The notes below the pieces were generated by a model that was not told the origin of the DNA, did no database searches, and saw only the letters and a list, made by a program, of their open reading frames with translations. Made by a program: the position numbers and the translations under genes. Positions 43,763 through 50,752 of a DNA stretch of 64,000 bases are shown here, piece by piece; within the stretch, counting starts at the first letter, position 1; each line of letters opens with the position of its first letter. Source of the DNA: Streptomyces sp. AC1-42W (lineage in GTDB: Bacteria; Actinomycetota; Actinomycetes; Streptomycetales; Streptomycetaceae); NCBI RefSeq assembly GCF_003248355.1, contig NZ_QKWY01000002.1:2542001-2606000 (forward strand), read 5' to 3'.

Positions 43763-44694
43763 GCACCGGCCCGGAGGCCCTGCGGCTGCGGGGGGTCGGC
43801 CGGCGGTACGGCCTCGCCGGGCCGTGGGTGCTGCGCGGTATCGACCTCGCCCTGCCCGCCAACGCGCTCGTCCGCGTCGAGGGCGCCAACGGCACCGGCA
43901 AGTCGACCCTGTTGCGGCTGCTGGCCGGGATCGACGCCCCCTCCGAGGGCCGGATCACCGGCCACCGGCCGCGTACCGCGTACGTCCCCGAGCGGTTCCC
44001 GGCCGCCCTGCCCTTCACGGCGGCCGGGTACCTCGTCCACCTCGGCCGCGTCCACGGCCTGCGACGGCGCGAGGCGGCGGACCGCGCGGACCACTGGCTG
44101 ACCCGCTTCGGCGCGACCGCCCACGCCCGCACCCCGCTCGCCGAACTCTCCAAGGGCACCAGCCAGAAGGTCGCCGTGGCCCAGGCGCTCCTCGCCGAGC
44201 CGGAGCTGCTGGTGCTGGACGAGGCGTGGACGGGCCTCGACACCGAGGCGCGCGCCGAACTGGACCGGGCCGCGGGGGAGCGGGTGGCGGCCGGGGCGAC
44301 GGTCGTGTTCGTGGACCACGATCCGCGCCGCCTGGCGGACACGGTCGACGCGGCGTACCGCGTGGAGGGCACGGGCCTGACGGCCGTACGGACCCCGGCG
44401 CGGGCCGCGGACCCCGGCCGGCGCGTACGCGTCGAGGCGACGGCCCCGCCCGGCACCCCGCTCCCGGACGCGCTGCCCGGCGCGCCCGCGTACACCCCGG
44501 CCGGCGCCGGGACGGCCCGTCTCACCGTCCCGGCGGCGCACTCCGACGCCCTGCTCGCGGCGCTGCTGACCGCCCGGCCGCCGTGGCACATCGACCGCGT
44601 GACGCCCCTGCCGGCGACCGGGACGGCGGGCGGCGACGCCACCCGTACGCTCCCCGGCGAGGCCCCCGCCCACCACCGGGACGGCACCCCATGA
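43759..44694 (+). CDS. ABC transporter ATP-binding protein, likely CTG start
   Basis: This is an ABC ATPase of about 311 aa. The ordinary start GTG 43828 would cut off the first strands. Between the upstream in-frame stop at 43729 and 43828 there is no ATG, GTG or TTG, while CTG 43759 overlaps the AIM24 stop as CTGA, ten bases after GAGAAGG. From there the protein reads 'LSTGPEALRLRGVGRRYGLAGPWVLRGIDL', a complete start of an ABC domain. Walker A is 'GANGTGKST', the signature is 'LSKGTSQKVAVAQAL' (SKGTSQK, degenerate) and Walker B is 'ELLVLDEAW'. The D-loop 'TGLD' and switch His 'VDHD' follow. The substrate is unknown. Confidence 0.85.
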   Translation: MSTGPEALRLRGVGRRYGLAGPWVLRGIDLALPANALVRVEGANGTGKSTLLRLLAGIDAPSEGRITGHRPRTAYVPERFPAALPFTAAGYLVHLGRVHGLRRREAADRADHWLTRFGATAHARTPLAELSKGTSQKVAVAQALLAEPELLVLDEAWTGLDTEARAELDRAAGERVAAGATVVFVDHDPRRLADTVDAAYRVEGTGLTAVRTPARAADPGRRVRVEATAPPGTPLPDALPGAPAYTPAGAGTARLTVPAAHSDALLAALLTARPPWHIDRVTPLPATGTAGGDATRTLPGEAPAHHRDGTP

Positions 44695-45362
44695 CCGCCC
44701 TCGTCCGCTACCAGACCGCCCTGCTCGTCCGGTCCCAGCGCTGGCTGGCGCCCGTGCTGCTGTACGCGGCGTTCCTCGCCGTGGGCGTCCGCTCCGGGCA
44801 GCCCGTCCTGGACTCGCTCGGCTACGCCGCCGCCGGGATGCTGCCGGTCACCGCCTGGCTGGTGCGGATCTGCGTGACGCAGGAGCCGCCCGCCGCCCGC
44901 ACCGTCGTCGCGGCGGCGGTCGGCGGACGGCCGCGGGTCCATCTGGCGGCGCTGCTCACCGCGCTGGGATGTGCCGGGGCGCTCGGGGCGGTCGCCACCG
45001 CCGTGGTGCTGGCGATCAGCGATTGGGCGAGCACCGACCACCTGGTGCGGGTGCCCCCGGGGCCCGCCGGGGCGGCCGGGCTCCTCGCCACCGCCTGCTG
45101 TGTGCTGCTGGGCGCGGCGGTGGGCGCGTTGTGCGGCCGGCCGCTGCTGCACGGACGCGGCTGGTCGCTCGCCGCGACGGCGCTCGCCGCGCTGCTGGCG
45201 CTGGTCACCGCGGGTTCGCCCGCGCGGTACGCGGTGACGGGCCTGGTCACCGGCTCGCTGACCGGCGCCGTCCACGTACCCGTGCTCCCGTTCCTCGCCG
45301 CGGCGGCCGTGGCGACCGCGGCGCTCGCCCTCGCCTGCCGGCTCACCTCGGTACGCGGCTGA
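44691..45362 (+). CDS. ABC transporter membrane subunit
   Basis: This is a 223-aa hydrophobic protein with about six membrane segments ('WLAPVLLYAAFLAVGV', 'AAAGMLPVTAWLVRIC', 'VHLAALLTALGCAGALGAVATAVVLAI' and others). ATG 44691 overlaps the ATPase stop as ATGA, so the two are coupled and form the transporter's ATP-binding and membrane halves. It resembles the small ABC-2-type exporters of actinobacteria. No substrate clue is visible. Confidence 0.82.
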   Translation: MTALVRYQTALLVRSQRWLAPVLLYAAFLAVGVRSGQPVLDSLGYAAAGMLPVTAWLVRICVTQEPPAARTVVAAAVGGRPRVHLAALLTALGCAGALGAVATAVVLAISDWASTDHLVRVPPGPAGAAGLLATACCVLLGAAVGALCGRPLLHGRGWSLAATALAALLALVTAGSPARYAVTGLVTGSLTGAVHVPVLPFLAAAAVATAALALACRLTSVRG

Positions 45363-45376
45363 GTAGGCTCGTACGT

Positions 45377-45589
45377 ATGAGTGAGGACAGGAACGAGCGG
45401 ACGGAAGCGGAATCCGGGGCCTACTGCGAGACGGGCTCGCCCGAGACCCCGGAGCGGGCCGACGGGCCGCCGTACGCGGAGTGCGTGCTGTGCCGGAAGC
45501 CCACGGAGTACGCCGAGTCGGTCAAGGGGATCACGCTGTGCCCGGTCTGCGAGTGGCAGGAGGCCCAGCGCTCGGCGTGTTCCGGCTGA
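45377..45589 (+). CDS. Small zinc-ribbon-like protein
   Basis: This 70-aa protein starts at ATG 45377 and has 'CVLCRKPTEYAESVKGITLCPVCEW', two Cys-x-x-Cys knuckles about 18 residues apart that could bind one zinc ion. The N-terminus is acidic and variable. It lies 14 bp after the ABC permease. The function is unknown; a nucleic-acid or protein adaptor is possible. Confidence 0.8.
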   Translation: MSEDRNERTEAESGAYCETGSPETPERADGPPYAECVLCRKPTEYAESVKGITLCPVCEWQEAQRSACSG

Positions 45590-45601
45590 CGGGGCCCCGC
45601 C

Positions 45602-46456
45602 TCATCCGGCCATCAGCTCGGACACCCTGACGAAGCGGTAGCCGCGCTTCCGCAGCTCCGGCACGATCTGGCGCACCGCGTCGGCGGTGGCCGGGGCCGC
45701 GCTGCGGGTGCAGTGCAGGACGACCAGCGAACCGGACCGCACCCCGTCCAGCACCTGCGCGGCGACGGCGTCCGCGTCCGTCGCGAAGGCGTCGCCGCCG
45801 ACCACGTCCCACTGCACGGCGGTCACCTTCTCCGGCCCGAGGGCGCGCAGTGTGTCGTCGTCGTAGCAGCCGCCGGGGAAGCGGAAGTACGGCACCACAT
45901 TGCGGGCGCCGGTCCGGCGGATCGCCGTGAAGGCCCGCCGCACCTCGTCGCGCACGGCGCCCTCGTCCACGGTCGGCAGCCCGTAGCAGGGTGTGGTGAA
46001 CGCGTAGTGGCTGTAGGAGTGGTTGCCGATCTCGAACAGCGGATCGGTGCCGATGGAGCGGGCCTCGGCGGGGTACTCCTCGGCCCACCGCCCGGTCATG
46101 AACACCGTGGCGGGCACCTTCAGCCGGCGCAGCAGGTCGATGAGTTCCGGATTGTCGAAGCGTTCACCGGCCGCCGCGCGCGGGCCCTCGTCGGCGGTCA
46201 TGTCGGCGTCGAAGGTGAGCGCGACGACCTTCGCCGCGTGCTGCGGCCCGCGCTCGAAGACGGGCGTCACCCCGCCGGGCCCGGGCGCCATGACGGGCGC
46301 CTGCCGCTCGGCGGACGCCTGCCGCTCGGCGGATGCCGAGGGCGCGGGCGAGGCGGGCGGCCGTTCGACGGCCGTACGGGGCTCGGCCCGGCCGCAGCCG
46401 ACGAGCACCACACCCAGGACCCCCAAAGCTGCCATTTTATGCGCATATCGGATCAC
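45602..46456 (-). CDS. Polysaccharide deacetylase (NodB/CE4) lipoprotein
   Basis: This is a 284-aa surface enzyme. A short basic start and 'LGVLGVVLVGCG' form a lipobox, giving a lipoprotein. The CE4 domain has 'ALTFDADMT' (motif 1, first Asp), the zinc site 'HSYSH' (H-x-x-x-H) and 'YFRFPGGCYDD' (motif 3), ending with 'GSLVVLHC'. It could deacetylate GlcNAc or MurNAc in the wall. A Ser/Ala/Glu/Arg/Gln repeat coded by an 18-nt tandem unit sits just after the lipobox. GTG 46456 or ATG 46435 may be the start. Confidence 0.88.
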   Translation of the reverse strand: MIRYAHKMAALGVLGVVLVGCGRAEPRTAVERPPASPAPSASAERQASAERQAPVMAPGPGGVTPVFERGPQHAAKVVALTFDADMTADEGPRAAAGERFDNPELIDLLRRLKVPATVFMTGRWAEEYPAEARSIGTDPLFEIGNHSYSHYAFTTPCYGLPTVDEGAVRDEVRRAFTAIRRTGARNVVPYFRFPGGCYDDDTLRALGPEKVTAVQWDVVGGDAFATDADAVAAQVLDGVRSGSLVVLHCTRSAAPATADAVRQIVPELRKRGYRFVRVSELMAG

Positions 46457-46502
46457 TTCCGGAAGCTAACCGATCAACCGGCAGTGATACGGCGCTGGCG
46501 CG

Positions 46503-47942
46503 CTAGCTGGTCGGTGCCCCACGCAGATGGCGCATGAGCTGTTCGAAGGCCGCCCAGCTCTCGGCGCTCCCGCCGTCGCCGAGCGGGTAGTAGTACCCCG
46601 GCCGCCCGCCCGGCCCGAGCCGCACCGGAGCCTCCGCGAGCGGGGTCCGGGCGGCGGTGTCGGCGCCCACCTCCCGCACCTCGTCGGAGCCGAGCGCGAA
46701 GGCGCACGGAAGCGGCGGCCGCTCGAAGCGGGGCGGGGCGTGCAGATCGCGGCGGCCCTCACCGAGCCGGCACAGCATCGTCCGCAGCCCGTGCCGGTTC
46801 ACCAGCTCGTCGGCGAGCCCCGGCAGCGCGTCCAGCGCCGGGCTCTCGCCGGCGCCGTGGCCGACGACGAGCGTGATGTCCTCCTCGACCCCCTCCTGGG
46901 TACGGCTCACCCGCAGGGTGGCCACGGCGGGCCGGTCCGGGCTGCCCACGGCCACCAGCCAGGTCGGCCGGGGCGCACGCTCGTACGCGAGGGCGGTGAG
47001 CCGGCGCCGCGACCAGGTGAGACCGGCGGGCTCCGACGTCCCCCAGCCGGCCGGCGGGGCGCCGGTCAGCGCGGTCCAGGCGGTCTCCAGGGCGCCGCCG
47101 AGGACGAGGTCGGCGGTGGGGCGGTGCGTGGTCCGCAACGACACGACGAGCTGCCGCTCGGCGGTGGGCCCGGCCTCGGTGAACGCCTCGGCGACCGGGG
47201 TCCGCCCGTCCGCGTCCCGGTCCGGGGCGAAGGCGTCGTCCTGCCAGCGGAGCACGGCGCCGGTGAGCCCGTCGTAGTAGCCGCACCGCTCGTCCCGGAC
47301 GACCCAGCGGGCGTCGGTGGACTGGAGCAGCAGCCGGGTCGGCAGCGAGAGCAGACAGTGCGGCGGGGTGACGATCTGGAGCGAGCGGTCGCTCTCCGCG
47401 GCGGCCCGGAACGCCTCCGCCAGCCAGCTCGTCATGGGGACGACCGGCCGGTCCTGGAGGACGACGGCCGCCTTGTCGGTGAGCATGTCCACAGCCGGCT
47501 GCGCGGCGGCGGGTGCGGGCACGGCCGTGACGCCCGCGAGGATGTCCGAGACGTCCACGGGCCGGGCCGCGCCGGTGGTGCCGGGGGCGTCGGCGGGCCA
47601 GACCGTGCCGCCCAGCAGCATGGTCAGCCGCGCGGCGAAGGCCCCGGCGAGCGCGTCGGCCCGCGCCACCCCGGCGGCGGCCCGCGCCTCGACCCACCAC
47701 CAGGGCCCGTCCCCCTCCGGCGCGGCGTCGGCCCCGAGCAGCCGGGCGGCCTCACCGGGCACCTGGATCAGCAACGGCACCTCCACGGACACGAGCGGCC
47801 GCCCCTCGTCGTCGCACAACTGCACGACGGCCCCCTCCCCGGCGGACCCCACCCGCAACTCGGGCCCCCCGGCGAGCAACCCGGCGAGCACGCTCATCGA
47901 GTCGGGCATGCGCCGGGTGAGAGCGACGACGTCCTGGGTCAT
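46503..47942 (-). CDS. DUF6177 family protein
   Basis: This is a 479-aa protein of a family I associate with Streptomyces WXG100/T7SS loci. From ATG 47942 it begins 'MTQDVVALTRRMPDSMSVLAGLLAGGPEL'. No signal peptide or clear membrane helix is seen; it shows mixed alpha/beta segments with 'GPWWWVEARAAAGVARADALAGAFAARL' and 'HCLLSLPTRLLLQSTDARWVVRDERCGYYD'. Its start overlaps the stop of the pentapeptide gene by ATGA, so it is the last gene of the toxin operon. The function is unknown; the family name is from recall and would need a profile search. Confidence 0.6.
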   Translation of the reverse strand: MTQDVVALTRRMPDSMSVLAGLLAGGPELRVGSAGEGAVVQLCDDEGRPLVSVEVPLLIQVPGEAARLLGADAAPEGDGPWWWVEARAAAGVARADALAGAFAARLTMLLGGTVWPADAPGTTGAARPVDVSDILAGVTAVPAPAAAQPAVDMLTDKAAVVLQDRPVVPMTSWLAEAFRAAAESDRSLQIVTPPHCLLSLPTRLLLQSTDARWVVRDERCGYYDGLTGAVLRWQDDAFAPDRDADGRTPVAEAFTEAGPTAERQLVVSLRTTHRPTADLVLGGALETAWTALTGAPPAGWGTSEPAGLTWSRRRLTALAYERAPRPTWLVAVGSPDRPAVATLRVSRTQEGVEEDITLVVGHGAGESPALDALPGLADELVNRHGLRTMLCRLGEGRRDLHAPPRFERPPLPCAFALGSDEVREVGADTAARTPLAEAPVRLGPGGRPGYYYPLGDGGSAESWAAFEQLMRHLRGAPTS

Positions 47943-48625
47943 ACGGGGCCCTTCCCCTCGATGTGTACCTGCCGCGCCGGCCCCCGCGGCGGGATCACCT
48001 GAACCTCGGCACCGCGCGCACCGAGCCATGCTTCCAGGTCCGCGCCGCCCACTTCGCGTGCGGAGTCTCCCTCGACGACCGTGATCGGCCCGAAGACGGT
48101 TCCGGTCAGGCCGCGCACAACGGTGTTGTCGTCGACGATCACCTTGAAGGTGTTATGGGTCAGAACCGCATCGGTCAGGTCCGCCCCTCTCAGGTCGAAA
48201 CGGAACAGCGACGCACCCATGATGCGCGCCCCGCGAAAGCTCGCTTGCGACGCATCGACGCCGTGCAGCGATGAGTTGACCATGTCGGCCCCGTCGAGCC
48301 GGGCGGACCGGAGTACGGCCCCGTCGAGCTGCGCCCGGACGAGGTCGGCGCCGGACAGATCCGCCCCGGTCAGGTCCGCCCCGCTGAGGTCCGCACGGTA
48401 GAAACTCGCCGACGCGAGGTCCACGCCCGCCAGCACCGCGTCGATGAGCCATGCGCTGGAGAAGTCACCGTTCGCGAGACGGGCACCCCGGAAGTCGTGC
48501 TCGATGCCGTAGAGGCTGTAGCTCGTGTCTTCGAGCCATTCCCTCAACTGCCGCGCTGCCGCCGGGTCGGCGGGGAACGCGGCCGGCTGCCACGGAACCG
48601 GCTCGGTGAGGGGCGTGTCCGTCAC
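47939..48625 (-). CDS. Pentapeptide-repeat protein (PPR1)
   Basis: This is a 228-aa protein with a right-handed quadrilateral beta-helix of A(D/N)LXX repeats: 'ADLSGADLTGADLSGADLVRAQLDGAVLRSARLDGADMV' at about residues 75-112 and further units to about 155. Repeats are preceded by a WQPAAFPADPAAARQLREWLEDTSYSL helical cap and followed by 'VVRGLTGTVFGPITVVEGDSAREVGGADLEAWLGARGAEVQVIPPRG', which is shared by the copies at 49390 and 50090. GTG 48625 overlaps the previous stop by GTGA. Such folds can mimic DNA (MfpA/Qnr), so an immunity role for the nearby nuclease toxin is proposed. Confidence 0.88.
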   Translation of the reverse strand: MTDTPLTEPVPWQPAAFPADPAAARQLREWLEDTSYSLYGIEHDFRGARLANGDFSSAWLIDAVLAGVDLASASFYRADLSGADLTGADLSGADLVRAQLDGAVLRSARLDGADMVNSSLHGVDASQASFRGARIMGASLFRFDLRGADLTDAVLTHNTFKVIVDDNTVVRGLTGTVFGPITVVEGDSAREVGGADLEAWLGARGAEVQVIPPRGPARQVHIEGKGPV

Positions 48626-49311
48626 CGCGAGCCCTCCAACGCCTCGCGGACTTCCGCCCGTACGCGCTCGTCGCCGACCGCCGTGAGGTACTCGCCGAAC
48701 CCCCGGATCTCCGGCCACCCGGCCCGGTGGACGATCGTGACGGCGTGCTCCAGCGTGCGGGACGAGGCGCTGACCCGGAGCACGCTCATGGCCGGCTCGA
48801 CCGCCAGGGGCCCGTCGACCGGGGCGACGGCGCAGGCCAGGTCCACCAGTTGCGTGGCCAGGTCGAACCGCTGCTTCTCACCGGCGGCCAGGGCGCGCAC
48901 ACCACGGCCGATGGTTTCCTCGATCTCACCCAGCGTGGCCCTGATCGTCGCGTTGTCGATCAGCTCGCCGAGCCGGTCCTCGAAGTACTGCGTGTCGGCG
49001 AGCCGCACGAGCGCGCGGAACGCCTCTACGCGCAGCGCCGCCGTGCCCTTCTCCTCGACCTCGTAGTGGCTCGCGTCCACGGCCACCGCCAACTGCGAGA
49101 ACGTGCTGTCCACGGAGAACTTCCGGTCGATCGAGCAGTCGTACCACGGGGTGCCCTCCGGGTCACCGGCCGCCCGGATCACCGCGTTGAACCCGGCCGC
49201 CTCACCCTCTTCCGTCAGATCCCGGCACGCCAGAAAGCGATCCATGGCCGCTGCGCCGGGATCGTTCATGACACGAGTGAGCCCGGCGACGCGGTCGCGT
49301 TCCTGATCCAT
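48622..49311 (-). CDS. Unrecognised helical protein between pentapeptide genes
   Basis: I do not recognise this 229-aa protein. From ATG 49311 ('MDQERDRVAGLTRVMNDPGAAAMDRFLACRDLTEEGEAAGF') it is largely alpha-helical with regular Ala/Leu/Val spacing ('ALRVEAFRALVRLADTQYFEDRLGELIDNATIRATLGEIEETIGRGVRAL'), in the manner of HEAT-like repeats. No signal peptide is seen. It sits within the toxin operon, overlapping the downstream pentapeptide gene by GTGA. A role as an immunity or chaperone-like partner is possible from context only. Confidence 0.75.
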   Translation of the reverse strand: MDQERDRVAGLTRVMNDPGAAAMDRFLACRDLTEEGEAAGFNAVIRAAGDPEGTPWYDCSIDRKFSVDSTFSQLAVAVDASHYEVEEKGTAALRVEAFRALVRLADTQYFEDRLGELIDNATIRATLGEIEETIGRGVRALAAGEKQRFDLATQLVDLACAVAPVDGPLAVEPAMSVLRVSASSRTLEHAVTIVHRAGWPEIRGFGEYLTAVGDERVRAEVREALEGSR

Positions 49312-49389
49312 CGACCCTCTTCCTTGGATGACTGACCCGGGGGCATCGGCTGTAGCTCGTATCGCCGAGCCATTCCCGTATGCGGCCAC

Positions 49390-50037
49390 CTACCGCGACG
49401 GTCGGCGGGGCGGGATCACCTGAACCTCTCCGCCGCGCGCGGCGATCCACGCTTCCAGTTCCGCGCCGCCCACCTCGCGTGCGGAGTCTCCCTCGACGAC
49501 GGTGATCGGCCCGAAGACGGTGCCGCGCAGGCCGCGTACGACCGTGGTGTCATCGATCTTGATTTCGAAGAAGTTGTCCCTGACGACGGCCTCGGACAAG
49601 TCGGCTCCCCTCATGTCGGTAGCGAGCAGCACCGCGCCGATGAACTGTGTCCCGCGGAAACTGGCCCCCCTCGCATCGGCGCCGCACAACGAAGCTCCGA
49701 CCAGGTCCGCACCGTCGAAGACCGCCGACCGCAGGATGGCCTTGTCCAGGTTGGCCTTCACCATGTCCGCGTCGGTGAGGTCCGCGCGGGTCAGATCTGC
49801 CGACTGGAGGTCGGCCCGGTAGAAGGAAGCGCCGACAAGCGGCACGTCCACCAGGACGGCGTCGGTGAACCAGCAACTGGAGAAATTTCCGCCGCTCAGG
49901 TTCGCGCCTCGGAAGCTCTGCCCCATGCCGTTGAGGTTGTGACCGGGGTCGGCGAGCCATTCCCGCAGTCGGCGTGCCGCTGCCGGATCGGCAGGGGGCG
50001 CAGTGGGCTTCCAGCCCTCGGGCGCATCGGCGGACAC
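49390..50037 (-). CDS. Pentapeptide-repeat protein (PPR2)
   Basis: This 215-aa paralogue of PPR1 and PPR3 has pentapeptide units ('ADLQSADLTRADLTDADMVKANLDKAILRSAVFDGADLVGASLCGADARGASF') and ends with the same 'VVRGLRGTVFGPITVVEGDSAREVGGAELEAWIAARGGEVQVIPPR' block. GTG 50037 is chosen because it has GGAGGGG seven bases upstream and gives 'SADAPEGWKPTAPPADPAAARRLREWLADPG', matching the N-termini of the paralogues; a TTG at 50097 would add 20 unmatched residues. It lies 52 bp after PPR3 on the same strand. Confidence 0.87.
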   Translation of the reverse strand: MSADAPEGWKPTAPPADPAAARRLREWLADPGHNLNGMGQSFRGANLSGGNFSSCWFTDAVLVDVPLVGASFYRADLQSADLTRADLTDADMVKANLDKAILRSAVFDGADLVGASLCGADARGASFRGTQFIGAVLLATDMRGADLSEAVVRDNFFEIKIDDTTVVRGLRGTVFGPITVVEGDSAREVGGAELEAWIAARGGEVQVIPPRRPSR

Positions 50038-50089
50038 GATCGCCCCTCCGGGCCGGAAGCCCTTGAACTCCGATTTCAGACGGGCGTGT

Positions 50090-50752
50090 TCAGCCAAGGT
50101 GGGCCGGCCGCATCTGACCTCGTGGCGGGATGACCTGAACCTGCCCGCCGCGTGCGTTGATCCACGCCTCCAGGTCCGCGCCGCCCAGTTCGAGGGAGGA
50201 GTCTCCGCTGTCCACTGTGATCGGCCCGAAGACGGTGCCGGTCAGGCCGCGAACCACGGTGGAGTCGTCGACCGTTACCTGAAAGACGTTGTCCGAGAGG
50301 ACTGCGTCGGTGAGGTCCGCTCCCCGCATATCGACGTCGAACAGTGACGCAGCCATGATCCGGGCCCTACGAAAGCTTGCTCGCGATGCGTTGACGTCGT
50401 GCAGCGATGCCTTGACCATATCGGCGCCGTCAAGCCTCGCCGAGCAGAGCACAGCTTCGTTGAGGTTCGCCCTGACGAGATCAGCACCAGTGAGATCTGC
50501 ACCGGTGAGGTTGGCTGACTGGAGGTCGGCGCGATAGAAACTCGCTCCCCTGAGTCGTACGCCCGCCAGGTTGGCCTGAGTGAACCATGCCTGTGTGAAG
50601 TCACCCCCCGAAAGATCGGCTCCCCGAAAATCGCGCTCGAATCCAAACAGGCTGTACCCATCCTCGGCGAGCCATTCCTGCAACTGGTGTGTTGCCTCAG
50701 GGTCGGCAGGAAAAGTGGTCGGTTTCCAGGTTTTAGGGGTACCAGATGACAT
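50090..50752 (-). CDS. Pentapeptide-repeat protein (PPR3), overlaps the toxin stop
   Basis: This 220-aa copy is closest to the toxin gene: its ATG lies 20 bp inside the toxin 3' end. Repeats read 'ADLQSANLTGADLTGADLVRANLNEAVLCSARLDGADMVKASLHDVNASRASF'. The third-position GC is lower than in PPR1 or PPR2, and this shared composition with the toxin tip suggests that the two move together. The C-terminal 'VVRGLTGTVFGPITVDSGDSSLELGGADLEAWINARGGQVQVIPPRG' is the shared cap. It is the best candidate for the cognate immunity protein. Confidence 0.88.
   Translation of the reverse strand: MSSGTPKTWKPTTFPADPEATHQLQEWLAEDGYSLFGFERDFRGADLSGGDFTQAWFTQANLAGVRLRGASFYRADLQSANLTGADLTGADLVRANLNEAVLCSARLDGADMVKASLHDVNASRASFRRARIMAASLFDVDMRGADLTDAVLSDNVFQVTVDDSTVVRGLTGTVFGPITVDSGDSSLELGGADLEAWINARGGQVQVIPPRGQMRPAHLG

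Noticed and set aside
46300..46340. 18-nt tandem repeat after the deacetylase lipobox
   Set aside because: It only encodes a short Ser/Ala/Glu/Arg/Gln linker. Such linkers are common in lipoproteins, so it was not reported as a separate finding.
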